Notes: generated from the sequence alone by a model not told the origin. A DNA stretch of 35,832 nucleotides from Sunxiuqinia sp. (GCA_003246935.1 QKCF01000487.1:1-35832), one strand, 5' to 3'. Positions 7,861-17,366 are shown, counted from the stretch's first letter. A program made the numbers and translations.

Positions 7861-9441
7861 TTAGTTTTCGGTTTTATAGACAGCGAGATCTGACACATCA
7901 ATACGTCCATTATCCACAAAAATAGTCCATGGATTTTTATCCATTTTGTAAATACGGTTTGTAAAAGCAACATTATTATTTACATAAACCACACAAATGG
8001 ACTTTTCGATAATGATTTTGATATCAAAAATCTTATTATCCGGTACTATTAATGGCGTAAAATTCAATTCATCAGTATATGAACCCGTTGAGTAATGAGA
8101 CTCTCTGTTAAGAAAAAGAGCCGGCATTGAATACCGGTTTGAAGATGTCAGATCAAAAGCAACAGAATAAACCTGAGATAAATCATCACAAGCGCCAAAC
8201 GAAAATCCAAAGCCGGTAGATTGAGATGCATCAATACTAAGTTCAATTTTTACAGGAACTGTATTTCTATTAAATAAAGCATAAGATCTTCCATTCTGAT
8301 AGTTCAGTGTGTATGCCCCTGCTTCTCCTGAAACATCACCCTCTGATTTTAACTTTAGAAACTCTGTCGGAACATTGAACTTATTATCTACAGCTTCAGG
8401 AATTGTAGGGTATAACTTGCCACTGGCTTGTTGAACCAGTTTATGTGTAATTAAACTACCTGCCCAATCAAGTTCATTATTACCATTTACCTCCTGTCCG
8501 GTAGAACACCATCCTGAAATATAACGATCGGTGCCATTAGAGGTTGTTTTTCCAGCATAAAAATAGAGCCCGTCTAAAGTTTCGTGATGTCCTGTTGCAT
8601 CCTCGCATCGTACCCAAGGACCATCAGGAGAGTCGGATATTCTATAAAATGTTTTACGATGCTCATCACGATTAATTCTTGAAAAAACCAAATACCATTT
8701 ATTACCTATCTTAAAAATATCCGGACATTCCAGAATCTCAGCATCAGAATTAAATTCTGTTAGAGGTGATATTAAATCCCAATTTTCAAGGTCTGTTGAT
8801 TTATATCGAACTAATACCCCTTTCCCATCCTTTGTAGAAGTAACCAGCATTACATAGGCAGACTTATTTGGATCATAGTACACACATGGATCTCTAAAAT
8901 TATTTTTATCATATCCATCCGGTGCTTCAAATGTAAATGACGGAACTTTTGTAAAAGTCTTCATATCAGTTGAAGTTGCCAGCATCACTTTCTCCGCTGG
9001 ATATAAGCTTCCATTATGCCCGGTATAATAACCATATAGCTTCCCTTCTGAATTTCTTATAAAACTACCAGTTCCTAAATACGCTTCCTGTGAATCGGCT
9101 GTTTCTGTGGGTATTGCTTGAGTAAATCCTGAAAAAGTGCCATAATCACTTGTTGTTGTGCAATAGATTGGATGCTCTGTAGTTGCACCGTTTCTCCAAT
9201 CTTGCAAATAAAACAAATAAAACTTGTCATCATCCGAATTAAAATATGGCATCGGATCTCCAACATAGCCACTCTGAGGTTTGTAAAATGTAGAATAACC
9301 ACCACTCTCAACAACTGATCTACATGTTGTTGTTGTGTCTACAACTACCGGAACCTCCTCTGTATCTTCTTCCTCACTCTTAGAACAACTTGTACTTAAG
9401 AATAGAATTATCTGCAATAATAATAGTGGTAGAATTTTCAT
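7861..9441 (-). CDS. GH32-like lipoprotein, GDxMP type (putative fructanase), paralogue B
   Basis: A 526-residue lipoprotein (lipobox STSC, Cys19) with an acidic spacer after the cysteine (EEEDTEEVP), typical of surface-exported Bacteroidota lipoproteins. The propeller carries YVGDPMPYF (likely nucleophile Asp62), NFRDP (Asp184) and LECPDIF (acid/base Glu238); a C-terminal beta-sandwich of the DUF4975-like type follows after about residue 370. It is the paralogue of the 1873-3513 protein. It comes straight after the glycan-binding lipoprotein in the susCDE-like string, separated by a strong hairpin, which is where a surface endo-acting enzyme normally sits. I infer that it cuts the polymer outside the cell to make oligomers for SusCD. 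Endo action is position-based inference. Confidence 0.78.
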   Translation of the reverse strand: MKILPLLLLQIILFLSTSCSKSEEEDTEEVPVVVDTTTTCRSVVESGGYSTFYKPQSGYVGDPMPYFNSDDDKFYLFYLQDWRNGATTEHPIYCTTTSDYGTFSGFTQAIPTETADSQEAYLGTGSFIRNSEGKLYGYYTGHNGSLYPAEKVMLATSTDMKTFTKVPSFTFEAPDGYDKNNFRDPCVYYDPNKSAYVMLVTSTKDGKGVLVRYKSTDLENWDLISPLTEFNSDAEILECPDIFKIGNKWYLVFSRINRDEHRKTFYRISDSPDGPWVRCEDATGHHETLDGLYFYAGKTTSNGTDRYISGWCSTGQEVNGNNELDWAGSLITHKLVQQASGKLYPTIPEAVDNKFNVPTEFLKLKSEGDVSGEAGAYTLNYQNGRSYALFNRNTVPVKIELSIDASQSTGFGFSFGACDDLSQVYSVAFDLTSSNRYSMPALFLNRESHYSTGSYTDELNFTPLIVPDNKIFDIKIIIEKSICVVYVNNNVAFTNRIYKMDKNPWTIFVDNGRIDVSDLAVYKTEN

Positions 9442-9456
9442 AATTTTTATTTTTTA

Positions 9457-9481
9457 GCGGACGGAAAAAAATCCCGTCCGC
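9457..9481. other. Intercistronic hairpin, PUL 1
   Basis: A perfect 8-bp stem (GCGGACGG 9457-9464, CCGTCCGC 9474-9481) fills the 52-bp gap between the binding-protein gene and the GH32-like gene. On the minus strand A-rich rather than T-rich sequence follows, so it is not an efficient terminator. It probably stabilises the upstream transporter part of the mRNA or tunes downstream expression. Confidence 0.6.
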
Positions 9482-9493
9482 ATATTTCAATTA

Positions 9494-10420
9494 TTATTCT
9501 TTTGGATGTGCTTTCACTTCATCCCAATACATCATTTGCGAATCAAAACCATCTTTAATCAAATGAGGCATAACTAGAATATTATTAATCATAGCTGTAC
9601 GCCACTCTGGAATATAAAATGTTAACTCTTGCCATTCGCCAAGATGCTCAGCAGAATATTCAGCATGTAACCAATCTTTGACTCCATCAGCCGACTGTAT
9701 TTCAAGTTGAACATCACCGGCTACCTCTTTCAATATCATCATAGTTATAGTTCCATAAAGAGCAGGGTCAACATCCACTTGATTATCCCCCCACAAGGCC
9801 CCTCCATACCATGGTTCCTGACTAGGGTCCCGAGTAACCATAACACAAGTCGAAGTTGAATTGATGCCATCTGTTACAGGGTTAGCATATCCATTATTAA
9901 CCGAAATGTCGCCAACAGATTCCCAGGTTGGGGATACATCCTCTCCATTGTAAAGTACATATCCTTTAGGAAGTGCTTTCACTTCGTCCCAATACATCAT
10001 TTGCGAATCAAAGCCATCTTTAATCAAATGAGGCATAACTAGAATATTATTGATCATAGCTGTACGACTATCTGGAATTACAAATGTTAACTTTTGCCAT
10101 TCTCCGAGATGATCTGCAGAATAGTCAGCATGTAACCAATCTTTGACTCCATCAGCCGACTGTACTTCAAGCTGAACATCACCGGCTACATCTTTCAATA
10201 TCATCACAGTTATAGTTCCATAAATGGCCGGATCAACATTTACCTGATTGGCGTTCCATAATGCACCTCCAAACCAGGCTTCCTGTTCTGGGCCTCGAGT
10301 AACCATAACACAAGTTGAAGTTGAATTGATGCCATCTGTTACAGGATTAGCATATCCATTATTAACAGAAATGTCGCCAACAGATTCCCAGGTTGGGGAT
10401 ACATCCTCTCCGTTGTAAAG
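9494..10420 (-). repeat. 465-bp direct repeat inside the binding-protein gene
   Basis: Two copies in tandem, period 465 bp (for example the segment starting at 9951 recurs at 10416). By eye about 18 of some 153 residues differ, and long DNA runs are identical. Differences cluster in the middle of the module (GPEQEAWFGG against DPSQEPWYGG, IPDSRT against IPEWRT), which could be the ligand face. Confidence 0.85.
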
Positions 10421-11050
10421 TACAAGAACAGATGTAAGCGCCTCTCCTAGGTTAACAGTAACCTCATAATTAAATACCGACCCCAGATAATTAAGGGAAT
10501 ATGTTACGGGATTCGTAAAATCGACTTCAGCACCTTCTGCAGGAGTTAATGTAGCGCCTTCAGTATATTCAACAACCGGACTCAATGAAGTAACATCAGT
10601 ACCTTCCGGCAAATAAAATACAATCGTCTTATTTTGATCATCAATTGTACCTTCAACCGAATTGATTTTAAAACTTGTAATTTTAGCCCTGACAACATCC
10701 ACAGATACAGTATACTTTTGATATAAATCTGAATTAGTTACCGTATAAACTACGTCAAGTAATTTTCCTTCAGCATTTGCAAAGTCAACAGATTCACCAC
10801 TACCAGGTGTTATTTCTGCTCCATCTGCAACTGTTATTTCCGGAGATAATCCAGTCAAGTCAGAACCTGAAGGAAGAATAACTGAAATGGTTGAATTTTC
10901 CTCATTTATTGTACCTTCTACTCCATTCACAACAAATGAATGAATACTTGTATCCCCTGAAAAATCCAAGCTATCTTGAGCATCCTCTTCACAAGAAAAT
11001 AAAACTACAGATAACAGGATAATGATATATTTATAAATATAAGTTTTCAT
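9494..11050 (-). CDS. Surface glycan-binding lipoprotein (SusE/F-position) with duplicated domain
   Basis: The start is set at ATG 11048-11050 because the signal peptide begins there (lipobox LFSC, Cys20); an in-frame ATG four codons upstream, directly behind susD, is the alternative. The 518-residue product has two Ig-like modules of the SxxVNGVEGTI type (DUF5018-like) at residues about 31-115 and 120-200, then two tandem copies of an approximately 153-residue beta-sandwich-like module at about 210-363 and 365-518. The two copies both begin VLYNGEDVSPTWESVG and end MMYWDEVKA. The gene follows susD by a few bases, the usual place for a surface glycan-binding protein; the equivalent protein of the B. 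thetaiotaomicron levan locus binds levan. There is no catalytic motif. Fructan binding is inferred from context. Confidence 0.8.
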   Translation of the reverse strand: MKTYIYKYIIILLSVVLFSCEEDAQDSLDFSGDTSIHSFVVNGVEGTINEENSTISVILPSGSDLTGLSPEITVADGAEITPGSGESVDFANAEGKLLDVVYTVTNSDLYQKYTVSVDVVRAKITSFKINSVEGTIDDQNKTIVFYLPEGTDVTSLSPVVEYTEGATLTPAEGAEVDFTNPVTYSLNYLGSVFNYEVTVNLGEALTSVLVLYNGEDVSPTWESVGDISVNNGYANPVTDGINSTSTCVMVTRGPEQEAWFGGALWNANQVNVDPAIYGTITVMILKDVAGDVQLEVQSADGVKDWLHADYSADHLGEWQKLTFVIPDSRTAMINNILVMPHLIKDGFDSQMMYWDEVKALPKGYVLYNGEDVSPTWESVGDISVNNGYANPVTDGINSTSTCVMVTRDPSQEPWYGGALWGDNQVDVDPALYGTITMMILKEVAGDVQLEIQSADGVKDWLHAEYSAEHLGEWQELTFYIPEWRTAMINNILVMPHLIKDGFDSQMMYWDEVKAHPKE

Positions 11051-11064
11051 AATAATCTCCATAA

Positions 11065-12747
11065 TTAAAATCCATAATTCTGCACATAACTCCCTTTGCT
11101 AAAATTAATTTGCTGTATAGGAATAGGCACATACTCATTTTTGTTTTTCTCAAATTCAGCACCTTGATAATAAGTATGGTCAGTAGCTTCTCCTAAATAA
11201 TAGGCATTCATTACTGAATCAGCGATACCCCAACGAACCAAATCAAAGAACCGACTACCTTCCATTGCAAATTCAAGACGTCGTTCCCAACGTAATGCTT
11301 TTCTAGCATAAGCTTTATCCCAACCTGCTGCTCCATAAGTATTGATTTCCAAATTCCCTGCAAACGAGATTAAATTGATACTAACTTTTGCCCTATTTCT
11401 TACCTGGTTAATTAAATCGCGGGCCTCATTAAGATCACCACCATCGATTTCAATAAGCGCTTCAGCTCTCATCAATAACACATCTGCATATCGAATAATA
11501 ATATTGTTTTTCGAGTTGGCATACCACGACCCTGTTTTTACATAATATTCACTGGCTGGATCAACATTCTCTTTCAGTGAAGAATAGTACCCATACATAT
11601 TGGGGTTCCTCGACTGATTTTGTTCATAATTTACATCTGTATATTTATAGGGCTTACCAGGAATAGCAACTGTATGGAAAAGTCTTGGATCAACCTGATC
11701 TGTACTCTCACTATAATCTGCGTCATTGAATGTATCAAACATTGGTACCCCATTTACTGTCTTGAACGCATTTACAAGGTTCTGACTTGGCTTATTAAAA
11801 TCCCCTCCGGGTGTAGGAGTAGTCAGGGCATTCCCCATATTTAGCCTGCCGTAGGTAGTTCCGTCTGCTTGCGAATATTGAACAGAAAATAGTGCTTCCG
11901 GACCATTTTCATGGACTCCCGGTAGAAAATTATACGCAAAGTCATTCTCCAGCTTGTATGGTGATGTCATCACATATGCAGTATAATCCAATACTTTTTG
12001 TAAATCAGCCTGATTAATCGACGTTATAGCATGACTGCCATCTTCGTTGTCTTGACGATATGCTTTGTATAGATAAACTTTAGCGAGATAGGCTGCGGCT
12101 GCATATTTGTTTGCGCGTCCTACTTCATCCTGTTCTTCGGGTAGGTTGTTGTATGCAAATTCAAAATCATCGGCAATTTTTTGCCATAGTTCATCATTTG
12201 TATACTTTACATTTGAAAGGGTTGAAATATCTTCAGGAGACATTGTTTCATCGATATAAGGCACCATTTTAAATATGATCTTCTGGATAAAATGCATGTG
12301 TCCACGTAGAAAACGCATTTCCGCCATTCGAACATTTTTATTAGGCATCTCCTCTTCACTAATTTGATTTAGCAGACTTAATGCAAAATTGGCTCTGGAA
12401 ATAGCGACATAATTTCGATACCAAAATACATCCGTATACCAGGTCTCATTTCCTATTGAAGGAGAAGATATTTCAAGAAAGTGTAAAAAATCACCATCAT
12501 TCTGGTCATTCCCTCCTTTATAGGCATCATCGGACCGGACATTCCCATAATTCCATAAACTCAGCGGTCTGTTAATTTCATCATTTCCAATGGCTGCGTA
12601 GGCGGATATTACTTCATTCTCAATCTGTTTGGCTCCGGCAAGATTATCCTCAGTTAATGTACCATAAGATGGAACATCTAAATAGTCATCGCAAGAAGTC
12701 AGATGTAGAGAAAGCAGCAATATGAAAAATATTTGATATGTTTTCAT
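11065..12747 (-). CDS. susD: SusD/RagB-family glycan-binding lipoprotein, PUL 1
   Basis: A 560-residue SusD-family lipoprotein (lipobox LTSC, Cys19, followed by DDYLDVPSYG, the usual family start). It forms the lid over the SusC channel and binds oligosaccharide at the cell surface. Family signatures include RAEALIEIDGGDLNEARDLINQVRNRA and RKALRWERRLEFAMEGSRFFDLVRWG near the C-terminus, read here in separate short stretches, and a C-terminal PIP...QNYGF. It lies 21 bp behind susC. This intact copy is the yardstick by which the PUL 2 susD is seen to be frameshifted. SusD pairs with its cognate SusC, and fructo-oligosaccharides are the inferred ligand. Confidence 0.95.
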   Translation of the reverse strand: MKTYQIFFILLLSLHLTSCDDYLDVPSYGTLTEDNLAGAKQIENEVISAYAAIGNDEINRPLSLWNYGNVRSDDAYKGGNDQNDGDFLHFLEISSPSIGNETWYTDVFWYRNYVAISRANFALSLLNQISEEEMPNKNVRMAEMRFLRGHMHFIQKIIFKMVPYIDETMSPEDISTLSNVKYTNDELWQKIADDFEFAYNNLPEEQDEVGRANKYAAAAYLAKVYLYKAYRQDNEDGSHAITSINQADLQKVLDYTAYVMTSPYKLENDFAYNFLPGVHENGPEALFSVQYSQADGTTYGRLNMGNALTTPTPGGDFNKPSQNLVNAFKTVNGVPMFDTFNDADYSESTDQVDPRLFHTVAIPGKPYKYTDVNYEQNQSRNPNMYGYYSSLKENVDPASEYYVKTGSWYANSKNNIIIRYADVLLMRAEALIEIDGGDLNEARDLINQVRNRAKVSINLISFAGNLEINTYGAAGWDKAYARKALRWERRLEFAMEGSRFFDLVRWGIADSVMNAYYLGEATDHTYYQGAEFEKNKNEYVPIPIQQINFSKGSYVQNYGF

Positions 12748-12768
12748 TGTGTGTGTTTGATTTAGTTC

Positions 12769-15700
12769 TTAAAATGTGATATTCATCCCAACAGTATAGG
12801 AAATAGAAATTGGATAAGCTAAAGCAGGATTTTCAGGATCCAACCCAGTAAAATCTTTGCTTTTAATTGTCAGCAAGTTCTGTCCACTAACATACAATCT
12901 GGCTTTTGACAATTTAAGTTTTGCTAACACATCCTTTGGTAAGGAATACCCTAGTTGAACGAGTCTAAGTTTCAAATAAGAACCATTTTCTACATAATAT
13001 GAAGAAGTTCGCTTTTCATTATTTAAATCGTTGAATGCTAATGCTGGGATATCTGAACCGGTATTTGTAGGGCTCCAGGCATCTAATACACGTGTTCCCT
13101 TATTTGACCCTAATTCATCTACTGCCCAAAAATCGGTAAATCTCTTTACTGAATTATAAACATCAACGCCATAAACACCTTGCATGAAGGCTGTAAAATC
13201 GAAACCTTTCCAACCTAACGCGATATTCAATCCACATTCAAAGTCGGGATGTGGAGTTCCAATCCATGTTCTGTCCTTTTCATCAATAACATCATCATCA
13301 TTCAGGTTTTTCCATTTAACCCGACCAAGTCCTTTCCCTACCTGATTAATATAATTATCCACCTCGTCCTGTGTTTGAAATAATCCGTCTGCTACATATC
13401 CATAAAAAGAATTTAGAGGTCTGCCTAAAATATTATCAGTAGTTCCGTTTCCTCCATAATTATTTACTACACTTTCCGGAAGCTTGGTAATCTTATTTCT
13501 ATATCCTGATAGGTTTGCATTAATGTCATATGAAAAACCAGACGACGTTTCATTTCTGTAACCAAGCGCAATTTCAAGGCCTTTGTTCTCCATTGAAGCT
13601 CCGTTTACCCAATGGTCTCCTCCTTCACCAATTGCACCTAAATATGGTGGGTTTACTAAGATATCTTCAGTATTTTTTAAATAAGCTTCAACACTACCAT
13701 ATATTGACTCATTATAAAATCCAAAGTCAAGTCCAATATTTGTTTGCGTTGTTGTTTCCCATTTAATTCCATCATTTGCTCTTTGAGCTAGCGAATAACC
13801 TGAAGGTAGCATTCCTGAATTAGCACCACTGATGTCGTAAGCCGTTCCAGTATTAACTCCTGCTCCAGTTTCACCAATATAGTTGGCGTAAATCAGAGTT
13901 CTGTTCGCATAATTATTAATCTCTTGGTTACCTGTTTGTCCCCAACCAACACGAAGCTTCAAGTTTGAAATAACTTTCTCTGTTCCATCCATAAAACCTT
14001 CCTGATTGATACGCCATCCGACAGAAAAAGCAGGAAACATTGCATATCGGTTGTCTTTACCAAACCTTGAAGAGCCATCTCGTCTTAACGTTGCAGAAGC
14101 AAGGTATTTATCTGCAAAAGCATAATCAATTTTTCCAAAAAATGAGTTTAACTTATAACCTGTTGCGTTACCTGCTGAATACATCTCTCCCACACCTGCA
14201 TCAGGCCACATATAATCCGGATCTTCAACTTCATAGGTTCTTCTTTCTGTTGAGAAATTGATATCTGAATTATCAATTATTTCTGTACCGAGTAACACGG
14301 TGAACTTGTTTTTATTAATCTTAAAATCGTAATTAGCCGTATTAGTCCAGTTCCATTTTGTTGAATGGCTTTGTATAATTTTTGAAGAAGTAAGGTCAGA
14401 TCCTAATCTTCCGGTAAAACTGTAAGTGAGAACACGTTGATAATAATTAGAATAATCAAGACCAAAACTACTTTTAATATGCAGGTTCTTTATTGGTTGA
14501 ATATCGATGTATGCATTCCCAAATAATCGCCAGTAGTCGTAAGCATTATCTTTATTGGCATCAAGTATTCTGGCAGGATTATCTCTATCTCGCATACGTG
14601 AAGTTACACTTCCCCAATCTCCATCAACTGTTTTTACCGGCATAACAGGAAGAGATAATATTGCCAAATCAAGTACACCACCAGGCGTTTGCAATTCGGA
14701 CGTTTTATTTATAGTTAAGTTTTCTCCTATCGTAAGTAAGTCGCCTAAAATCTTTCGAGTAGTATTGATACGGGAAGAAAAACGTTTAAAGTAAGTTTCA
14801 TTAACGGTTCCTTTATTATCGTAATATCCCATCGAAAAGAAATTATTCGATTTGGCAGTTCCACTACTGATGGACAAATTGTATGATTGTGCAAAACCAG
14901 GTCTTGTTATTTCGTTAAACCAATCTGTATCTGATGACAACATTGTATTGGTGCCGTCTACGGCATCAATATATTTGGGCAATTTCATTCCATTTAACAC
15001 CGGGTTACCCGATTCGTCATACGAATAATCATACATGTAGCCAATTTGGTTTGTATTGGGATCTCCTCCACTATTCATCATTGCCTGCCATTGTGCCTTC
15101 CCAAACTGTTGTGAATTCATCATGTCAATTACTTTTCCGTAATGAGAAAAGGTATGAAAGGAGTCAAAATTAACGCGGGTCTTTCCGTCCTTACCTTGCT
15201 TCGTAGTAATAATGATTACACCATTACCTGCTCTGGAACCATAAATACTGGCTGCTGAAGCATCTCTCAGCACCTGTATACTTTCAATATCAGCCGGGTT
15301 CAACTCGTGCATTCCTCCTTTAGTAGGTACACCATCAATTACATACAAAGGATCGTTATTATTTAATGTACCAATCCCCCTGATTCTAACCGTTGCAGCA
15401 CCGCTTGGACTACCATCTGAGCTAATACTAACACCAGGAATTCTCCCTTGCATGGCTTTTACAGGGTTATTTTCACCTTGCTTCATGAGTTCATCAACTT
15501 TTACAACCGAAACAGCCCCGGTTAAATCGGCTTTCCGTTGGGTTTGATAGCCAGTTACAATAACTTGATCTAATCCGATAGCTTCTTCCTGAAGTACTAC
15601 CTCAATTTTCGTTTTTCCGGCAACAGGTATTTCCTGAACTTTCATCCCGACAAATGAGACTACTAATATTGCATTTTCTGGAAGGCTTGTTAACGAATAA

Positions 15701-16200
15701 TTTCCATTTACATCGGTGATTGTTCCGTTTGTTGTTCCTTTTACTATAACTGTTGCACCGGGAAGTGGCTCACCGTCCTTGTCGGTTACTTGCCCTGTCA
15801 CAGATTTCTGCTGCTGCACATCACCTTGCTGTTTTTGGGATGGAGAGAGGATAATCTTGCGATTTTCTATTTTATACTGAATATTCTGACTGGCAAAGAT
15901 CTGATCAAGCAAATCCGTAATTGACTTATCCTTTGCGTTAATCGTGACTTTCTGGTAGACATCAACAAATTCGTTATTGTAAATAAAAAAGTATCCACTT
16001 TGATCTTCTATCTCTGACAAAACGTTCTTTATTAACGCATTATCCCGGTTAATTGAGAATGTTTTGGATTGGGAAAAAGTCCCGGAAGCCAGTAGCGTAA
16101 AGGTGGATAAGAAGAAAAAGAAGGTCGTTAGTTTCATAATAAACAGAACTTTAGTCCTCAGAATACGATGAAGTATTCCATTCATGTTTGATTTTTTCAT
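12769..16200 (-). CDS. susC: SusC-type TonB-dependent receptor with STN domain, PUL 1
   Basis: A 1143-residue outer-membrane importer. After a long N-terminus the hydrophobic signal begins at an internal Met (MKLTTFFFF, residue 22). Domains in order: STN at about 50-118, a carboxypeptidase-regulatory-like domain at about 133-213 (GEPLPGATVIVKGTTNG), plug at about 225-334 (MQGRIPGV, PLYVIDGVP, ASIYGSRAGNGVIIITTK), then a 22-strand-type barrel to the C-terminus (SYTVGMNITF). The STN domain is the mark of receptors that signal to a FecR anti-sigma factor, and such a pair lies directly upstream. It is the first gene of the structural operon. The substrate is inferred to be fructo-oligosaccharides. 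Confidence 0.96.
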   Translation of the reverse strand: MKKSNMNGILHRILRTKVLFIMKLTTFFFFLSTFTLLASGTFSQSKTFSINRDNALIKNVLSEIEDQSGYFFIYNNEFVDVYQKVTINAKDKSITDLLDQIFASQNIQYKIENRKIILSPSQKQQGDVQQQKSVTGQVTDKDGEPLPGATVIVKGTTNGTITDVNGNYSLTSLPENAILVVSFVGMKVQEIPVAGKTKIEVVLQEEAIGLDQVIVTGYQTQRKADLTGAVSVVKVDELMKQGENNPVKAMQGRIPGVSISSDGSPSGAATVRIRGIGTLNNNDPLYVIDGVPTKGGMHELNPADIESIQVLRDASAASIYGSRAGNGVIIITTKQGKDGKTRVNFDSFHTFSHYGKVIDMMNSQQFGKAQWQAMMNSGGDPNTNQIGYMYDYSYDESGNPVLNGMKLPKYIDAVDGTNTMLSSDTDWFNEITRPGFAQSYNLSISSGTAKSNNFFSMGYYDNKGTVNETYFKRFSSRINTTRKILGDLLTIGENLTINKTSELQTPGGVLDLAILSLPVMPVKTVDGDWGSVTSRMRDRDNPARILDANKDNAYDYWRLFGNAYIDIQPIKNLHIKSSFGLDYSNYYQRVLTYSFTGRLGSDLTSSKIIQSHSTKWNWTNTANYDFKINKNKFTVLLGTEIIDNSDINFSTERRTYEVEDPDYMWPDAGVGEMYSAGNATGYKLNSFFGKIDYAFADKYLASATLRRDGSSRFGKDNRYAMFPAFSVGWRINQEGFMDGTEKVISNLKLRVGWGQTGNQEINNYANRTLIYANYIGETGAGVNTGTAYDISGANSGMLPSGYSLAQRANDGIKWETTTQTNIGLDFGFYNESIYGSVEAYLKNTEDILVNPPYLGAIGEGGDHWVNGASMENKGLEIALGYRNETSSGFSYDINANLSGYRNKITKLPESVVNNYGGNGTTDNILGRPLNSFYGYVADGLFQTQDEVDNYINQVGKGLGRVKWKNLNDDDVIDEKDRTWIGTPHPDFECGLNIALGWKGFDFTAFMQGVYGVDVYNSVKRFTDFWAVDELGSNKGTRVLDAWSPTNTGSDIPALAFNDLNNEKRTSSYYVENGSYLKLRLVQLGYSLPKDVLAKLKLSKARLYVSGQNLLTIKSKDFTGLDPENPALAYPISISYTVGMNITF

Positions 16201-16235
16201 AAATTCGAAATGTTTAATTTTTTAAACTCAATTCT

Positions 16236-16258
16236 AATGTCTGTTGGTAGCAGACATT
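16236..16258. other. Hairpin in the susC leader, PUL 1
   Basis: AATGTCTG (16236-16243) and CAGACATT (16251-16258) form a perfect 8-bp stem with a 7-nt loop in the untranslated leader of susC. On the plus strand it lies directly before the terminator-like hairpin and could be the first stem of an antisense RNA. Confidence 0.5.
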
Positions 16259-16263
16259 TTCCG

Positions 16264-16298
16264 AACAGGAAGGTGGTGGTACACTTTCCTGTTTTTTT
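16264..16298 (+). terminator. Plus-strand terminator in the susC-FecR gap (putative antisense sRNA 3' end)
   Basis: A 12-bp stem (16264-16275 with 16282-16293, one G-T pair, loop GTGGTA) is followed on the plus strand by seven Ts. On the minus strand the T-run precedes the hairpin as A-run, so it does not terminate the PUL transcripts. No plus-strand gene ends here. Bacteroides PULs run by ECF sigma/anti-sigma pairs are known to carry DonS-type cis-antisense sRNAs opposite the susC leader, and this is the position and orientation expected. No promoter was resolved. Confidence 0.6.
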
Positions 16299-16325
16299 CA
16301 AAATTGCTTTTAGTTAGGTATTCAT

Positions 16326-17366
16326 CTAATTCATTTTAAGCTTTATAATTCGTTTCGTATATCTTCCCTGAACGTCTTTCTGAGCAGGTATAATTTCGTA
16401 ACTCAAAGGAGAGGTAAGGCTAAATGTGTGGAGAATCTCATCAACCGATTCGTTAATAAAGGTTCCGGTAAAACGATATTTTTTTAAATCCGGATCCTCA
16501 AGGCGGATTTCTACATTGTACCAATTTTCGAGTTTCTTCATCACATCCATGATGGGATCATCGCTAAATACCATCTTTCCATCAATCCAACCAACATATC
16601 TTTCCAACTCGTAGGCTTTCGTTTTGCTTATCTTGTTTTCTTTTACATCAAAGTGGGCCTTTTCATTAGGATCTAATACCATTAATGCTTTTTCGATTTT
16701 CTGATTGGAACGGCTGATTGCAACTTTTCCCTCAAGCAATACCACATCAATAGTCTCGTCTTTATTATAGGCATCGACATTAAATTCCGTGCCCAGGGCT
16801 TTTACTTCTATCGCACCAGCCTGAACGATAAACGGATGCTCCGGATCTTTAGCTACATCGAAATAAGCCTCACCACTCAATTCAATACGTCGTTGTTTTT
16901 TAGATGTAAACTGATTAGAGAATCGAAGTGTACTCCCTGAATTCAGAAATACCCGTGAACCATCAGGAAGATCAACATGCGTACGAGTTCCCGCAGCGGC
17001 TGTAACTTTCTCATAATATTCACCTGTTGATTTCAATCCGATGAAGAAATAGTTGTAACTACCTGCCAACAAAACAGCCAGCACCAAAACTGCAGCGGCT
17101 TGATAGAGTAATTTTAAACGAATTATTTTCGATGAATTTATTTCCGCTCGTTTATGCACCAAGTTTAAGGCTGAATTTTGATCGACCCGAGATGGGATAT
17201 GGAACTCACCTGTCTTTTTCCACAAAACTTGAATATCCTCAAACTCAATTTGATTTTCCGGACTTTTTGAAATCCACTCCTCAAGGATCCGGGATTCTTC
17301 GGAAGAAATTGTAGTCGTTAACTTTCGGGCTATGATTTCGTAAATTTGGTCTGACTTCGTAGACAT
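16326..17366 (-). CDS. FecR-family anti-sigma factor, PUL 1
   Basis: A 346-residue inner-membrane regulator. The N-terminal cytoplasmic part (about 1-83) would hold the ECF sigma factor; one membrane segment lies at about 86-108; the periplasmic FecR domain at about 115-215 shows LPDGSRVFLNSGSTLRF, LSGEAYFDVAKDPEHPF and ALGTEFNV; a C-terminal DUF4974-like domain with LENWYNVEI...F.GTF follows. It would relay binding of the substrate by SusC's STN domain to the sigma factor. It lies 142 bp behind the sigma gene. This FecR belongs to a different lineage from that of PUL 2: the N-termini (MSTKSDQIYEI here, MDHQQIIKYLAGN there) do not match. Confidence 0.93.
   Translation of the reverse strand: MSTKSDQIYEIIARKLTTTISSEESRILEEWISKSPENQIEFEDIQVLWKKTGEFHIPSRVDQNSALNLVHKRAEINSSKIIRLKLLYQAAAVLVLAVLLAGSYNYFFIGLKSTGEYYEKVTAAAGTRTHVDLPDGSRVFLNSGSTLRFSNQFTSKKQRRIELSGEAYFDVAKDPEHPFIVQAGAIEVKALGTEFNVDAYNKDETIDVVLLEGKVAISRSNQKIEKALMVLDPNEKAHFDVKENKISKTKAYELERYVGWIDGKMVFSDDPIMDVMKKLENWYNVEIRLEDPDLKKYRFTGTFINESVDEILHTFSLTSPLSYEIIPAQKDVQGRYTKRIIKLKMN

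Noticed and set aside
9494-10420. The tandem repeat considered as a CRISPR or satellite array
   Set aside because: There are only two long copies, in frame inside a lipoprotein gene; no short regularly spaced repeats occur anywhere in the window.
16264-16298. The hairpin as terminator of the FecR gene
   Set aside because: The T-run follows the stem only on the plus strand; on the minus strand the hairpin is preceded by As and followed by a mixed sequence.
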